From positions 1-64,000 of the forward strand of contig JABIVD010000058.1 in the NCBI GenBank assembly GCA_018667335.1: a DNA stretch of 64,000 bases. The letters are read 5' to 3'. Source of the DNA: Rhodospirillaceae bacterium. GTDB taxonomy: Bacteria; Pseudomonadota; Alphaproteobacteria; UBA6615. The notes beneath the pieces are model-generated. The model was not told the DNA's origin and made no database searches. It was given only the letters and a program-made list of their open reading frames with translations. Positions 38,935-47,068 of this stretch are shown one piece after another. Position numbers and translations under genes: made by a program. Numbering within the stretch: the stretch's first letter is position 1; each line of letters starts with the position of its first letter.

Positions 38935-39864
38935 ATGGCGGCCATTTCACGCACCCCCTCGCTGCTCGACCGGCTCCCCGCCGTGCGCGGGCGATACGAA
39001 CCCGCCGGCGCGATCGCGCGCTACACATGGTTCCGTGTCGGCGGCCCGGCGGAAATTCTGTTCCGGCCAGCGGATGTCACCGACTTGGCAAACTTCCTGG
39101 CTGGAAAGCCCGACGATGTCCCTGTGACGATTCTGGGTGCCGGTTCGAACCTGCTGATCCGCGACGGCGGCGTGCCCGGTGTCGTGATCCGGCTCGGACG
39201 CCCCTTCTCGACAATCCGCACCGACGGCGTTTCGGTTCAGGCCGGAGCGATGGCCCTCGACTACAACGTCGCCAAAGCCACACGCGACGCCGGCGTTGCC
39301 GGCTTTGAGTTCATGGCCGGCATCCCCGGCACCGTCGGCGGCGGGCTGCGGATGAATGCCGGCGCCTATGGCCGCGAATTCAAGGACGTGGTTCGAGAGG
39401 CCACGGCACTCACGCCGCGTGGCGAGATCCGCGTTCTGCGCCCCGAGGACTGGGGGCCGCGTTATCGCGGTTCCGCCGTGCCCTGCGACTGGGTCTTCGT
39501 CGGCTGCGTCATGGAAGGTGATTGGGGCAACAAGGACGAGATCGAACGGGCGATGACCCTGGTGCAGGAATCGCGCGAGGAAACCCAGCCGATCCGAACC
39601 CGCACGGGCGGCAGCACGTTCAAGAACCCGAACGGACACAAGGCCTGGGAACTCATCGACCGTGCCGGATGTCGCGGGCTCCAGCTCGGCGGCGCCCAGG
39701 TGTCGGAGAAGCATTGCAACTTCCTGGTCAACACCGGCGGCGCGACAGCTGCCGACATCGAGGGGCTCGGCGAGGAAGTACGCCGCCGGGTGCGCGAGAC
39801 GACCGGGGTCGAACTGACCTGGGAACTGGAACGGATCGGCGATCCGGCGGGGGGAGAGCAATGA
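38935..39864 (+). CDS. murB: UDP-N-acetylenolpyruvylglucosamine reductase
   Basis: 309 residues from the ATG at 38935, six bases after GGAGGG (38923-38928); an ATG at 38929 touches that site directly and is less likely. FAD enzyme that reduces UDP-GlcNAc-enolpyruvate to UDP-MurNAc with NADPH. TWFRVGGPAEI, GAGSNLLIRDGG and GIPGTVGGGLRMNAGAYG are the FAD motifs; GSTFKNP holds the catalytic Ser. This is the short type I-like alphaproteobacterial form. Overlaps ddl by 4 bases. Confidence 0.95.
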   Translation: MAAISRTPSLLDRLPAVRGRYEPAGAIARYTWFRVGGPAEILFRPADVTDLANFLAGKPDDVPVTILGAGSNLLIRDGGVPGVVIRLGRPFSTIRTDGVSVQAGAMALDYNVAKATRDAGVAGFEFMAGIPGTVGGGLRMNAGAYGREFKDVVREATALTPRGEIRVLRPEDWGPRYRGSAVPCDWVFVGCVMEGDWGNKDEIERAMTLVQESREETQPIRTRTGGSTFKNPNGHKAWELIDRAGCRGLQLGGAQVSEKHCNFLVNTGGATAADIEGLGEEVRRRVRETTGVELTWELERIGDPAGGEQ

Positions 39865-40787
39865 GCGCCCTCACACGCAAACGCGTTGCCGTCCTGATGG
39901 GTGGCACGTCCGCCGAACGCGACGTCTCGCTGGAATCCGGCCGCCAATGCGCCGAGGCCCTGCGCGAAGCCGGATACGAGACCCTCGAGATCGACGTGAC
40001 CGCTGACATCAGCGCGTTGCTCGATGCCCTCGACCCGCGCCCCGACGTGGTTTTCAACGCCCTGCACGGCAACTTCGGCGAGGATGGCAACATCCAGGGT
40101 CTGCTGAACCTTCTCGGACTGCCCTACACCCATTCGGGCGTGCTCGCCTCCGCGCTGGCCATGGACAAGGCCGCCGCACGCACGATTTTCGAGAACGAAG
40201 GCCTCGGCATCGCCCGGGGCAAGCTGGCAAGTCGCGATGAGGTGTTGGCGGGCGACGTGATGCCACGCCCGTATGTGATTAAGCCGAACAGCGAGGGTTC
40301 ATCGGTCGGCGTCCAGATTATCGAGGACGGGGCCAACGGGCCCGATCCCGACGCCATCGAGGCCGACACGCTTCTGGTTGAGGAATTCATCCCGGGGCGC
40401 GAATTGACCGTTGCCGTCATGGGCGCCGCGGGCGAAGACCCGCGCCCCCTGGCCGTGACCGAGTTGCGCCCGACCAAGGGGTTCTACGACTATGAAGCCA
40501 AGTATACCGACGGCGTAACCGAGCATCTGGTGCCGGCCCCCGTCAGCGAAGGCGTTTACGATCAGGCGATGACCTGGGCCGCAAAGGCGCACAAGGCGCT
40601 TTATTGCCGCGGCGTCACCCGCGCCGATTTCCGATACGACGACGACCGCGATGCGCTGGTGATCCTTGAGGTCAACACCCAACCAGGCATGACACGCCTG
40701 TCCCTCGTGCCGGAACAGGCAACCCATTGCGGCATCGCATTCCCTGAACTTGTGAGTTGGATGGTGGAGACCGCGCAATGCGATTGA
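39861..40787 (+). CDS. ddl: D-alanine-D-alanine ligase
   Basis: 308 residues, ATP-grasp fold, start overlapping the murB stop (ATGA) with GGGGGGAG upstream. Makes the D-Ala-D-Ala used by MurF. VLMGGTSAERDVSLESG at the N-terminus, ALHGNFGEDG, KPNSEGSSVGV and the C-terminal EVNTQPGMT with metal ligands are as in the DdlB group. It overlaps ftsQ by 10 bases. Confidence 0.95.
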   Translation: MSALTRKRVAVLMGGTSAERDVSLESGRQCAEALREAGYETLEIDVTADISALLDALDPRPDVVFNALHGNFGEDGNIQGLLNLLGLPYTHSGVLASALAMDKAAARTIFENEGLGIARGKLASRDEVLAGDVMPRPYVIKPNSEGSSVGVQIIEDGANGPDPDAIEADTLLVEEFIPGRELTVAVMGAAGEDPRPLAVTELRPTKGFYDYEAKYTDGVTEHLVPAPVSEGVYDQAMTWAAKAHKALYCRGVTRADFRYDDDRDALVILEVNTQPGMTRLSLVPEQATHCGIAFPELVSWMVETAQCD

Positions 40788-41626
40788 TCCCGAAGATCGG
40801 CGCTTCGAAAAGCAAAAGCACCCGGCGGGCCCCCGCCAATCGTCGGCGCCGTCGGCTGATCGTAGCCGGCGCATGTGTCGTCGGCGTTGCCGCCGTGACC
40901 GCCGGTGCATGGCAATTGTCAGCGAATGGCTGGATCGACGCCCGGATGAACGCGTTGGGCGCCTCCGTTCTCGACGTTTCGGCGGATGCGGGTCTTCGCG
41001 TGGACGATGTTGTCCTTAGTGGCAGACACAACGCAGACGCAGCTGAAATTCTGGCAGCCCTGGATATCGAGCGCGGATCACCGATCTTCGCCATCGACAT
41101 GAAAGCCGCGCGGAATCGAATCGAATCGCTGGGTTGGGTCCGGTCGGCGGAAATCGCGCGTCGGCTGCCCGATGTCGTGTTTGTCCGGGTTGTCGAACGC
41201 CAACCCTTGGCCATCTGGCAGCACGACGGGCAGGCCGCCTTGGTGGATCGTTTCGGCAAAACAATTCAGCAATCTGGCCTGGACGCCTTTGCGCACCTGC
41301 CGCTGATCGTGGGTGACGGTGCGCCCGAACATGCCGCGCAATTGATCGATTTGCTGCAAACATATCCGGCCGTCGCCAAGGCCATTGAAGCGGCTGTCCG
41401 CGTCTCCGAGCGCCGTTGGAACCTTCGCCTGCGCAACGGGATCGACGTACGCCTCCCGGAAGAGAACATCTCCGCCGCCCTGACCCGGCTCGATGACTTC
41501 CAGCGCGAACATGCGCTGCTCGACCGCGATGTCGTCGCCGTCGACTTGCGGGTCCCTGATCGTTTGATTGTCCGTGTCGGCCGCGACAGCGCGCCCCGGC
41601 CGAAAGCCGAGGGAAAAGACACATGA
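40778..41626 (+). CDS. ftsQ: Cell division protein FtsQ
   Basis: 282 residues from the ATG at 40778, inside the end of ddl. A basic cytoplasmic tail, one transmembrane helix (about 28-48), a POTRA domain (about 70-140) with VDDVVLSGRHNADAAEIL and SLGWVRSAEIARRLPD, then the FtsQ beta domain (VRVVERQPLAIWQ). It scaffolds FtsL/FtsB at the septum. Overlaps ftsA by 4 bases. Confidence 0.93.
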   Translation: MRLIPKIGASKSKSTRRAPANRRRRRLIVAGACVVGVAAVTAGAWQLSANGWIDARMNALGASVLDVSADAGLRVDDVVLSGRHNADAAEILAALDIERGSPIFAIDMKAARNRIESLGWVRSAEIARRLPDVVFVRVVERQPLAIWQHDGQAALVDRFGKTIQQSGLDAFAHLPLIVGDGAPEHAAQLIDLLQTYPAVAKAIEAAVRVSERRWNLRLRNGIDVRLPEENISAALTRLDDFQREHALLDRDVVAVDLRVPDRLIVRVGRDSAPRPKAEGKDT

Positions 41627-42963
41627 GCATGGATTGGGGGACCGGCGGATTGCCGAAGAAGCTGACCAAGCCGCGGACCGGAACGTTCGCGGTGCTCGAC
41701 ATCGGCACCAGTAAAGTTTGCTGCCTGATCGCGCGGGCCGGTCGCCACTCCGCCGAAGGCAGCGCCGCGCCGGGCGCCCAGCCACGGGTGATTGGCGCCG
41801 GTCACCAGCTCAGCCGCGGCCTGAAAAACGGCACAATTATCGATATCGACGCCGCAGAGGATTCGATCCGCAAGGCCGTACATATGGCCGAGCAGATCGC
41901 CCAGGAGACCATCAGTTCGGTCACGGTCAACCTCAGCACCGGCGCACCGCAATCCGAAATTCTGGGCGTTGATGTGGATATCGGCGGCCAACAGATCGAC
42001 GAAATGGATCTGCACCGCGTCTTCCAGCACACCCATACAGTCCGGCAGGCAAATAGCGGCACAAACGGAAGCGGGAACGGCAAGGAACGCGAGCTGATCC
42101 ATTCGATTCCGGTCGGCTTCGCGATCGACGGTCAAAAGGGCATCGACGACCCGCGCGGCATGTTCGGTCAGAAATTATCCGTAAACATGCACCTCGTTTC
42201 GGCGTCTGCGAACACTGTCCGCACGATCCGCGCAGCAGTTGAGCGTTGTCACCTCAGCGTCGAGGACTTCGTTCTTTCACCGTATGCTGCGGGCCTGGCT
42301 ACTCTCGTCGAAGATGAAGCCGACCTCGGGGTCACCGTTGTCGATATGGGCGGCGGCACCACGAGCCTCGCGATCTTCTATGACGGACAGATGATGTTCG
42401 CAGACACAATCCCGGTTGGCGGCAATCACGTCACCTCGGACGTCGCGCGCGGTCTCTCCACCACACTCGCCAATGCCGAACGTCTCAAGACGTTCTACGG
42501 CAACGCGCTGGCCACCGAATCCGATGAGCATGACTTGCTCGACGTGCCCCAGGTTGGCGAGGAAGAACACAACGCCGCGGTGCAACTCCCGCGCTCGCTG
42601 CTGAACGGAATTATTCAACCGCGCATCGAAGAAACCTTCGAACTGGTTCGCGCGCGGCTCGACGACAGCGGATTCGGCCCGCTCGCGGGCCGACGTGTCG
42701 TTCTGACCGGCGGCGCAAGCCAGCTACAGGGCGTCCGCGATCTCGCGGGACGCATTCTCGACAAACAGGTTCGTATGGGTCGGCCCCTGCGCGTCCGCGG
42801 TCTCGCGGAAGCAATCGCCGGCCCCGCATTCGCCACCGGCGCGGGTCTCATCGCCCATGCGGTCGACAATTCGTCGTCGCTGACGATGCCGTCGCCGGTC
42901 CGACAGGGGGAACCAGGCCGCTTCACAGGGCGGTTTGGTCAGTGGTTCCGTGAACATTTCTAG
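41623..42963 (+). CDS. ftsA: Cell division protein FtsA
   Basis: 446 residues, actin-like. Phosphate-binding loops FAVLDIGTSKVCCLIA (about 24-39) and VVDMGGGTTSLAIF, plus GRRVVLTGGASQLQG near the C-terminus, and a final basic amphipathic stretch (GRFGQWFREHF) that should tether it to the membrane. It links FtsZ to the membrane. A Gly/Ser-rich insert (about residues 141-150) is present. It is the last of the overlapping chain; ftsZ follows after 120 bases. Confidence 0.95.
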   Translation: MSMDWGTGGLPKKLTKPRTGTFAVLDIGTSKVCCLIARAGRHSAEGSAAPGAQPRVIGAGHQLSRGLKNGTIIDIDAAEDSIRKAVHMAEQIAQETISSVTVNLSTGAPQSEILGVDVDIGGQQIDEMDLHRVFQHTHTVRQANSGTNGSGNGKERELIHSIPVGFAIDGQKGIDDPRGMFGQKLSVNMHLVSASANTVRTIRAAVERCHLSVEDFVLSPYAAGLATLVEDEADLGVTVVDMGGGTTSLAIFYDGQMMFADTIPVGGNHVTSDVARGLSTTLANAERLKTFYGNALATESDEHDLLDVPQVGEEEHNAAVQLPRSLLNGIIQPRIEETFELVRARLDDSGFGPLAGRRVVLTGGASQLQGVRDLAGRILDKQVRMGRPLRVRGLAEAIAGPAFATGAGLIAHAVDNSSSLTMPSPVRQGEPGRFTGRFGQWFREHF

Positions 42964-43005
42964 GACTCTCTCCCCCACTCCCCCGACCCAAAGTTTCGGC
43001 ATGCG

Positions 43006-43030
43006 CCGGGACGGTGGGTCACCGTTCCGG
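43006..43030 (+). other. Strong hairpin between ftsA and ftsZ
   Basis: CCGGGACGGTG (43006-43016) and CACCGTTCCGG (43020-43030) pair over 11 bases with one G-U and a 3-nt GGT loop. No T-run follows, so it is more likely an attenuator, RNA-processing site or stabilising structure than a simple terminator. It ends 53 bases before ftsZ. Confidence 0.55.
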
Positions 43031-43083
43031 CCATGTCTGGTCGTTCTTCCCATGAGCTCACTGCTGTAAAACTGGAGGCAAAT

Positions 43084-44961
43084 ATGACGCTCAATCTCAG
43101 TGCTCCCCCCCCCGATTCCCAACTCAAGCCACGGATCGTCGTAATCGGCGTAGGTGGCGCCGGGTCGAACGCGGTCAACAACATGATCGCGTCCAACCTG
43201 GAAGGCGTCGAATTCGTTGTCGCCAACACCGATGCCCAGTCATTAGCGATGAACGCATCCGAGCGGCGTATCCAGCTCGGCGCGAACATCACCAACGGTC
43301 TCGGTGCAGGTGCGCGCCCCGACATCGGCCGTGCGGCCGCCGAAGAGGCGCTCGATGAAATCATCGACCATCTGCAAGGCAGCCACATGGCGTTTATCGC
43401 TGCTGGTATGGGCGGCGGTACGGGCACCGGTGCCGCGCCGGTCATCGCACGCGCCGCACGCGAACAGGGCATCCTGACGGTCGGCGTCGTGACCAAGCCG
43501 TTCCAGTTCGAAGGCCGCCATCGCGCCACGTTGGCCGATGAAGGGATCGAAGAGCTGCAGCATTTCGTCGACACCCTGATCGTGATCCCGAACCAGAATT
43601 TGTTCCGGATTTGTAACGAGAACACCACGTTCGCCGATGCGTTCTGCATGGCCGACAACGTGCTCCACTCGGGTGTGCGTGGCGTGACTGACCTGATGAT
43701 CATGCCGGGCCTTATCAACCTCGACTTTGCCGACATCCGTACGGTGATGAGCGAGATGGGCAAGGCGATGATGGGTACGGGCGAGGCGACGGGCGACAGT
43801 CGCGCGATCGAATCTGCCGAATCCGCAATCGCCAACCCGCTTCTCGACGATGTGTCGATGCGCGGCGCGCGCGGCGTTTTGATCAACATCACGGGCGGTC
43901 CGGACATGACGTTGTTCGAAGTCGATGAGGCAGCAAACCGCATCCGTGAGGAAGTGGATTCCGATGCCAACATCATCTTCGGCTCGACCTTCGACGAAAA
44001 ACTCGAAGGCATGATGCGGGTCTCCATTGTCGCCACGGGGATCGACGCCAACGCAGACGCATTGCCGCGTTCGCCGATGATCTCGCTGGTCCACGATTCA
44101 GACCCGTCAAAGACCAAGCAGGTCGAAGCGGCCCCCGAGGCCGCGCCGGTGATGGATGCAACTCCACCGGCTGCTCAGGTCGCTACGCCCGCATCTGCAC
44201 CGCAACCACAGCCAGCGGCCACCGTCGCCGAGGCACCGTCCGCGGCATCCCCGTTCATCCCGCCAAAACCGGTTGTCGAGGAACGCCGCCCGGCACCGCG
44301 CGCCGAGGCCAAGCGCCCCGACGCGTTTGCCGAAGCAGCGATCACCAACGCCGGTGTCCAGGCCGAACGCCGTCGCGGTCGCAGCCTGTTCCAAAAGGTG
44401 ACGGGTGCCGTGAACCGGGCAATGACCGAGGATCAGGCTGAAGCCTCCCCCAAGGTCGCAGAACGCCGTGAACCGGTCGCAGCCAAACCAGCGGTGACGG
44501 TCGAACCGGCCAAACCGGTTGAAGTTACCCCTGTCGAAGCCACACCGGCGCCTGAGGTTGCAGCAGCACCCGCTGCCACCCCTGAGCCCGTCGCTACCAG
44601 GCCGGTGGCAGAGCCGGTCGTAGAAACGGTGGCAGAGACCACCGTTGAACCGACACCCGCACCGGTCACCCAGACTGTTGCGGAACCTGTCGTGGAGACA
44701 GTGATCGCACCAGTCGTCGAAACGGTGGCTGAAGTCACCACCGAAGCGGTCGCTGAAACGGTCGCGGAACCTGCTCCCACCCCCGTGGCGGCACCCGTGG
44801 CACCCACCGTCGCAACCCCGGCTCCGACCCCGGAGCCGGTGGCCGAAGTACCGGCCCAACCAACCCTGGCCAACATCGAGCCTGCAGCACCCCGCGAGAC
44901 TGCTCGCGAGGATGAAGAAATGCTCGAAATTCCGGCGTTTTTGCGTCGCCAGGCCAACTGA
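43084..44961 (+). CDS. ftsZ: Cell division GTPase FtsZ with long C-terminal linker
   Basis: 625 residues from the ATG at 43084, preceded by GGAGG. Tubulin-like core (about 15-330) with [14 protein letters not shown] and the signature [13 protein letters not shown] (about 107). The unstructured linker runs from about 335 to 605 and contains a basic patch ([18 protein letters not shown]) and a run of VAEPVVETV-type repeats. The C-terminal peptide [12 protein letters not shown], which binds FtsA and other partners, is intact. FtsZ polymerises at midcell to form the Z-ring. Its own leader, with a hairpin, suggests separate control from the upstream chain. Confidence 0.97.
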   Translation: MTLNLSAPPPDSQLKPRIVVIGVGGAGSNAVNNMIASNLEGVEFVVANTDAQSLAMNASERRIQLGANITNGLGAGARPDIGRAAAEEALDEIIDHLQGSHMAFIAAGMGGGTGTGAAPVIARAAREQGILTVGVVTKPFQFEGRHRATLADEGIEELQHFVDTLIVIPNQNLFRICNENTTFADAFCMADNVLHSGVRGVTDLMIMPGLINLDFADIRTVMSEMGKAMMGTGEATGDSRAIESAESAIANPLLDDVSMRGARGVLINITGGPDMTLFEVDEAANRIREEVDSDANIIFGSTFDEKLEGMMRVSIVATGIDANADALPRSPMISLVHDSDPSKTKQVEAAPEAAPVMDATPPAAQVATPASAPQPQPAATVAEAPSAASPFIPPKPVVEERRPAPRAEAKRPDAFAEAAITNAGVQAERRRGRSLFQKVTGAVNRAMTEDQAEASPKVAERREPVAAKPAVTVEPAKPVEVTPVEATPAPEVAAAPAATPEPVATRPVAEPVVETVAETTVEPTPAPVTQTVAEPVVETVIAPVVETVAEVTTEAVAETVAEPAPTPVAAPVAPTVATPAPTPEPVAEVPAQPTLANIEPAAPRETAREDEEMLEIPAFLRRQAN

Positions 44962-44971
44962 TCACCTAGAT

Positions 44972-45014
44972 GGACGAAGCCGCGGATTTCTCCAGTAATC
45001 CGCGGCTTCCGTCC
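44972..45014 (+). terminator. Possible terminator hairpin after ftsZ
   Basis: GAAGCCGCGGATT (44976-44988) and AATCCGCGGCTTC (44997-45009) form a perfect 13-bp stem with an 8-nt loop, extended by GGAC/GTCC across one bulged C. It starts 10 bases after the ftsZ stop. No T-run follows, so it may instead protect the mRNA 3' end. Confidence 0.5.
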
Positions 45015-45111
45015 GCAACATTCTGTAACAAAGAGTGATTTGTGACAGCCCCGTCCGAGTTGTTACACCCGGTATCAGAAATTGGTTACTCGCGGACACA
45101 ACGCGACCGAA

Positions 45112-46056
45112 ATGAAAGATAAAGATCAGATGACTTCTACCCCGGACATCGACTTGGGCCTGCAGCACACGCTGAAGAGCGAAATCGGCTGCAGCGGCAC
45201 GGGCCTGCACACGGGTGAAACGGTCTCGATCCTGCTCAAACCAGCCCCAACGAACACCGGTGTCGTGTTCTGCCGGACTGACGAGATCGGCAACGGAGCA
45301 GAAATACCGGCCCTGGTCGAAAATGTCGTCGAGGCGACGCTCTGCACAACCCTGGGCAATAAAGACGGCGTGACCGTTGCGACGGTCGAGCATCTGCTCG
45401 CGGCACTCGCCGGATGCGCAATCGACAATGTCTATGTCGAGGTCAGCGGCTCCGAACTCCCAATCATGGACGGCAGTGCTGCACCCTTCGTGTTCCTGAT
45501 CGAATGCGCAGGTGTGGTCACACAAGACGCACCACGGCGGTTCATCGAAGTTCTCAAGCGGGTCGATGTCGAAATCGACGGCCGCGAAGTGTCCCTCTCT
45601 CCTGGTTCCGGTTTCTCGGTTGGCTTCAGCATCGAGTTCGATTCCGACGCAATCGGCAAACAGGACATGAACGTGCGGCTGGTGAATGGCACCTTCAAGG
45701 GTGAAATCTCGCGCGCCCGCACGTTTGGCTTTGCCGAGGAAGTTGATCAACTCCGTCGCATGGGCCTCGCCCTCGGCGGAAGCCTCGACAATGCTGTGGT
45801 GGTTAGCGGTGATGAAATCCTCAACGACGAGGGCCTGCGCTACAAAGACGAATTCGTGCGTCACAAGATTCTTGACTGTGTCGGCGATCTTTATCTCGCC
45901 GGAGCCCAGATTTCAGGCCATTTCCAGGGATATCGTTCGGGTCACGCCATGAACCATGAGATCGTGCGGGCCCTGTTCGCAGACCCCAGTGCTTGGCGTT
46001 ATGCCGAATTGCCCGAAGCTGTACTCGAACCAGAACCCCTCGCCGCGACGGCATAA
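45112..46056 (+). CDS. lpxC: UDP-3-O-acyl-N-acetylglucosamine deacetylase
   Basis: 314 residues from the ATG at 45112; an ATG at 45130 is equally possible, as neither has a clear ribosome site. Zinc enzyme that commits UDP-acyl-GlcNAc to lipid A. Zinc ligands appear as His in TVEHLLAALAG, and His and Asp in VRHKILDCVGDL; the catalytic His is in SGHFQGYRSGHAMNH. It follows ftsZ, the usual end of the dcw cluster, but after a 150-bp gap with a strong hairpin, so probably has its own promoter. Confidence 0.96.
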   Translation: MKDKDQMTSTPDIDLGLQHTLKSEIGCSGTGLHTGETVSILLKPAPTNTGVVFCRTDEIGNGAEIPALVENVVEATLCTTLGNKDGVTVATVEHLLAALAGCAIDNVYVEVSGSELPIMDGSAAPFVFLIECAGVVTQDAPRRFIEVLKRVDVEIDGREVSLSPGSGFSVGFSIEFDSDAIGKQDMNVRLVNGTFKGEISRARTFGFAEEVDQLRRMGLALGGSLDNAVVVSGDEILNDEGLRYKDEFVRHKILDCVGDLYLAGAQISGHFQGYRSGHAMNHEIVRALFADPSAWRYAELPEAVLEPEPLAATA

Positions 46057-46082
46057 AACTCTCAGCTGTGAACTTGGGTTTG

Positions 46083-46110
46083 AACGGGTCGGCTTTGTCG
46101 GCCCGTTTTG
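46083..46110 (+). terminator. Factor-independent terminator after lpxC
   Basis: AACGGGTCG and CGGCCCGTT pair as a 9-bp stem (one G-U) around a 7-nt loop, followed by further T residues (the 3' arm runs into TTTT). It lies 26 bases after the lpxC stop and marks the end of the dcw transcript. Confidence 0.65.
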
Positions 46111-46133
46111 CTGTGAATCCGCGAAGGGCATGA

Positions 46134-46139
46134 TATAAA
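46134..46139 (+). promoter_or_regulatory. Possible -10 box of bamD
   Basis: TATAAA in an A/T-rich patch just after the lpxC terminator and 78 bases before the bamD start. A weak TTGCTG lies 20 bases upstream; the spacing is longer than ideal. Confidence 0.35.
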
Positions 46140-46216
46140 TAGACAGCGATGATCACGCTTGAATCCGCTGCCAAACGCCTGTGTATGGCGGCCCAGACTC
46201 GCGAGATTTGAATATT

Positions 46217-47062
46217 ATGCCGAACAGACAGTCTTGGATGAAAAACCGCAGCATTGGGATAGCCTTGCTTGCCGTCTCGATTCTGGCCGGCTGCTCGTCC
46301 GACGATACGCCCGAATATGTCGAGCGCCCGGTCGAGGAGCTCTACAACGAGGCGGCCGATCAGGCCGAAGGCAAGGATTTCGCCGAAGCGGCGGATACGT
46401 TCCTGGAAGTCGAGCGCCAGCATCCCTATTCGATCTGGGCCACCAAGGCGCAGCTCATGTCGTCCTTCAGCTACTACTCCGACGGCCAGTATGACGACGC
46501 GATCCTTTCGGCGGACCGGTTCATCCAACTCCACCCCGGCAATCGCGATGTCTCCTACGCCTATTATCTGAAGGCGCTGAGCTATTATGAGCAGATCACC
46601 GACGTCGGACGAGATCAGCGCACCACCGAACTGGCTCTGCAGTCTCTGGATGATGTGGTCCGCCGGTTCCCGGATTCACGGTATGCGAAAGATTCGGTGT
46701 TGAAGATCGACCTGACCCGCGACCATCTGGCGGGTAAGGAAATGGAGATCGGGCGCTATTATCTTGAGCGCGACAATTACCTCGCGGCGATCAATCGTTT
46801 TCGGACGGTGATCGAGAACTACCAGACGACAACCCATGTTCCGGAAGCCCTGCACCGGCTCTCCGAAGCCTATGCCGCTTTGGGTATCGAACCCGAAGCG
46901 CGGTCCAACGCGGCTGTCCTCGGCCATAACTTCCCAGGCAGCGAATGGTACATCGACAGTTACGAACTCGTCGAAGGCGAGGAGTTCCGCGATTTAGATG
47001 GTGACGGCGTGCCCGATCCGGTCGAAGAAGACGGGTTCTTCAGCCGCATCTGGCCGTTCTAG
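46217..47062 (+). CDS. bamD: Outer membrane assembly lipoprotein BamD
   Basis: 281 residues from 46217 (alternative ATG 46238). A lipoprotein signal ends at ILAGC, Cys about residue 26, then five TPR-like repeats (about 40-240) with YDDAILSADRFIQLHPGN and YYLERDNYLAAINRF. BamD is the essential partner of BamA in inserting outer membrane proteins. After the family fold there is an acidic tail with DLDGDGVPDPVEE, which matches a calcium-binding loop of EF-hand or thrombospondin type 3 style. Followed after 6 bases by recN. Confidence 0.93.
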   Translation: MPNRQSWMKNRSIGIALLAVSILAGCSSDDTPEYVERPVEELYNEAADQAEGKDFAEAADTFLEVERQHPYSIWATKAQLMSSFSYYSDGQYDDAILSADRFIQLHPGNRDVSYAYYLKALSYYEQITDVGRDQRTTELALQSLDDVVRRFPDSRYAKDSVLKIDLTRDHLAGKEMEIGRYYLERDNYLAAINRFRTVIENYQTTTHVPEALHRLSEAYAALGIEPEARSNAAVLGHNFPGSEWYIDSYELVEGEEFRDLDGDGVPDPVEEDGFFSRIWPF

Positions 47063-47068
47063 CTCCCC

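Noticed and set aside
44962-45111. Search for a promoter of lpxC (TTGTGA at 45040 with TTACAC 17 bases later)
   Set aside because: The -10 match is too poor to list as a feature, although a promoter here is expected.
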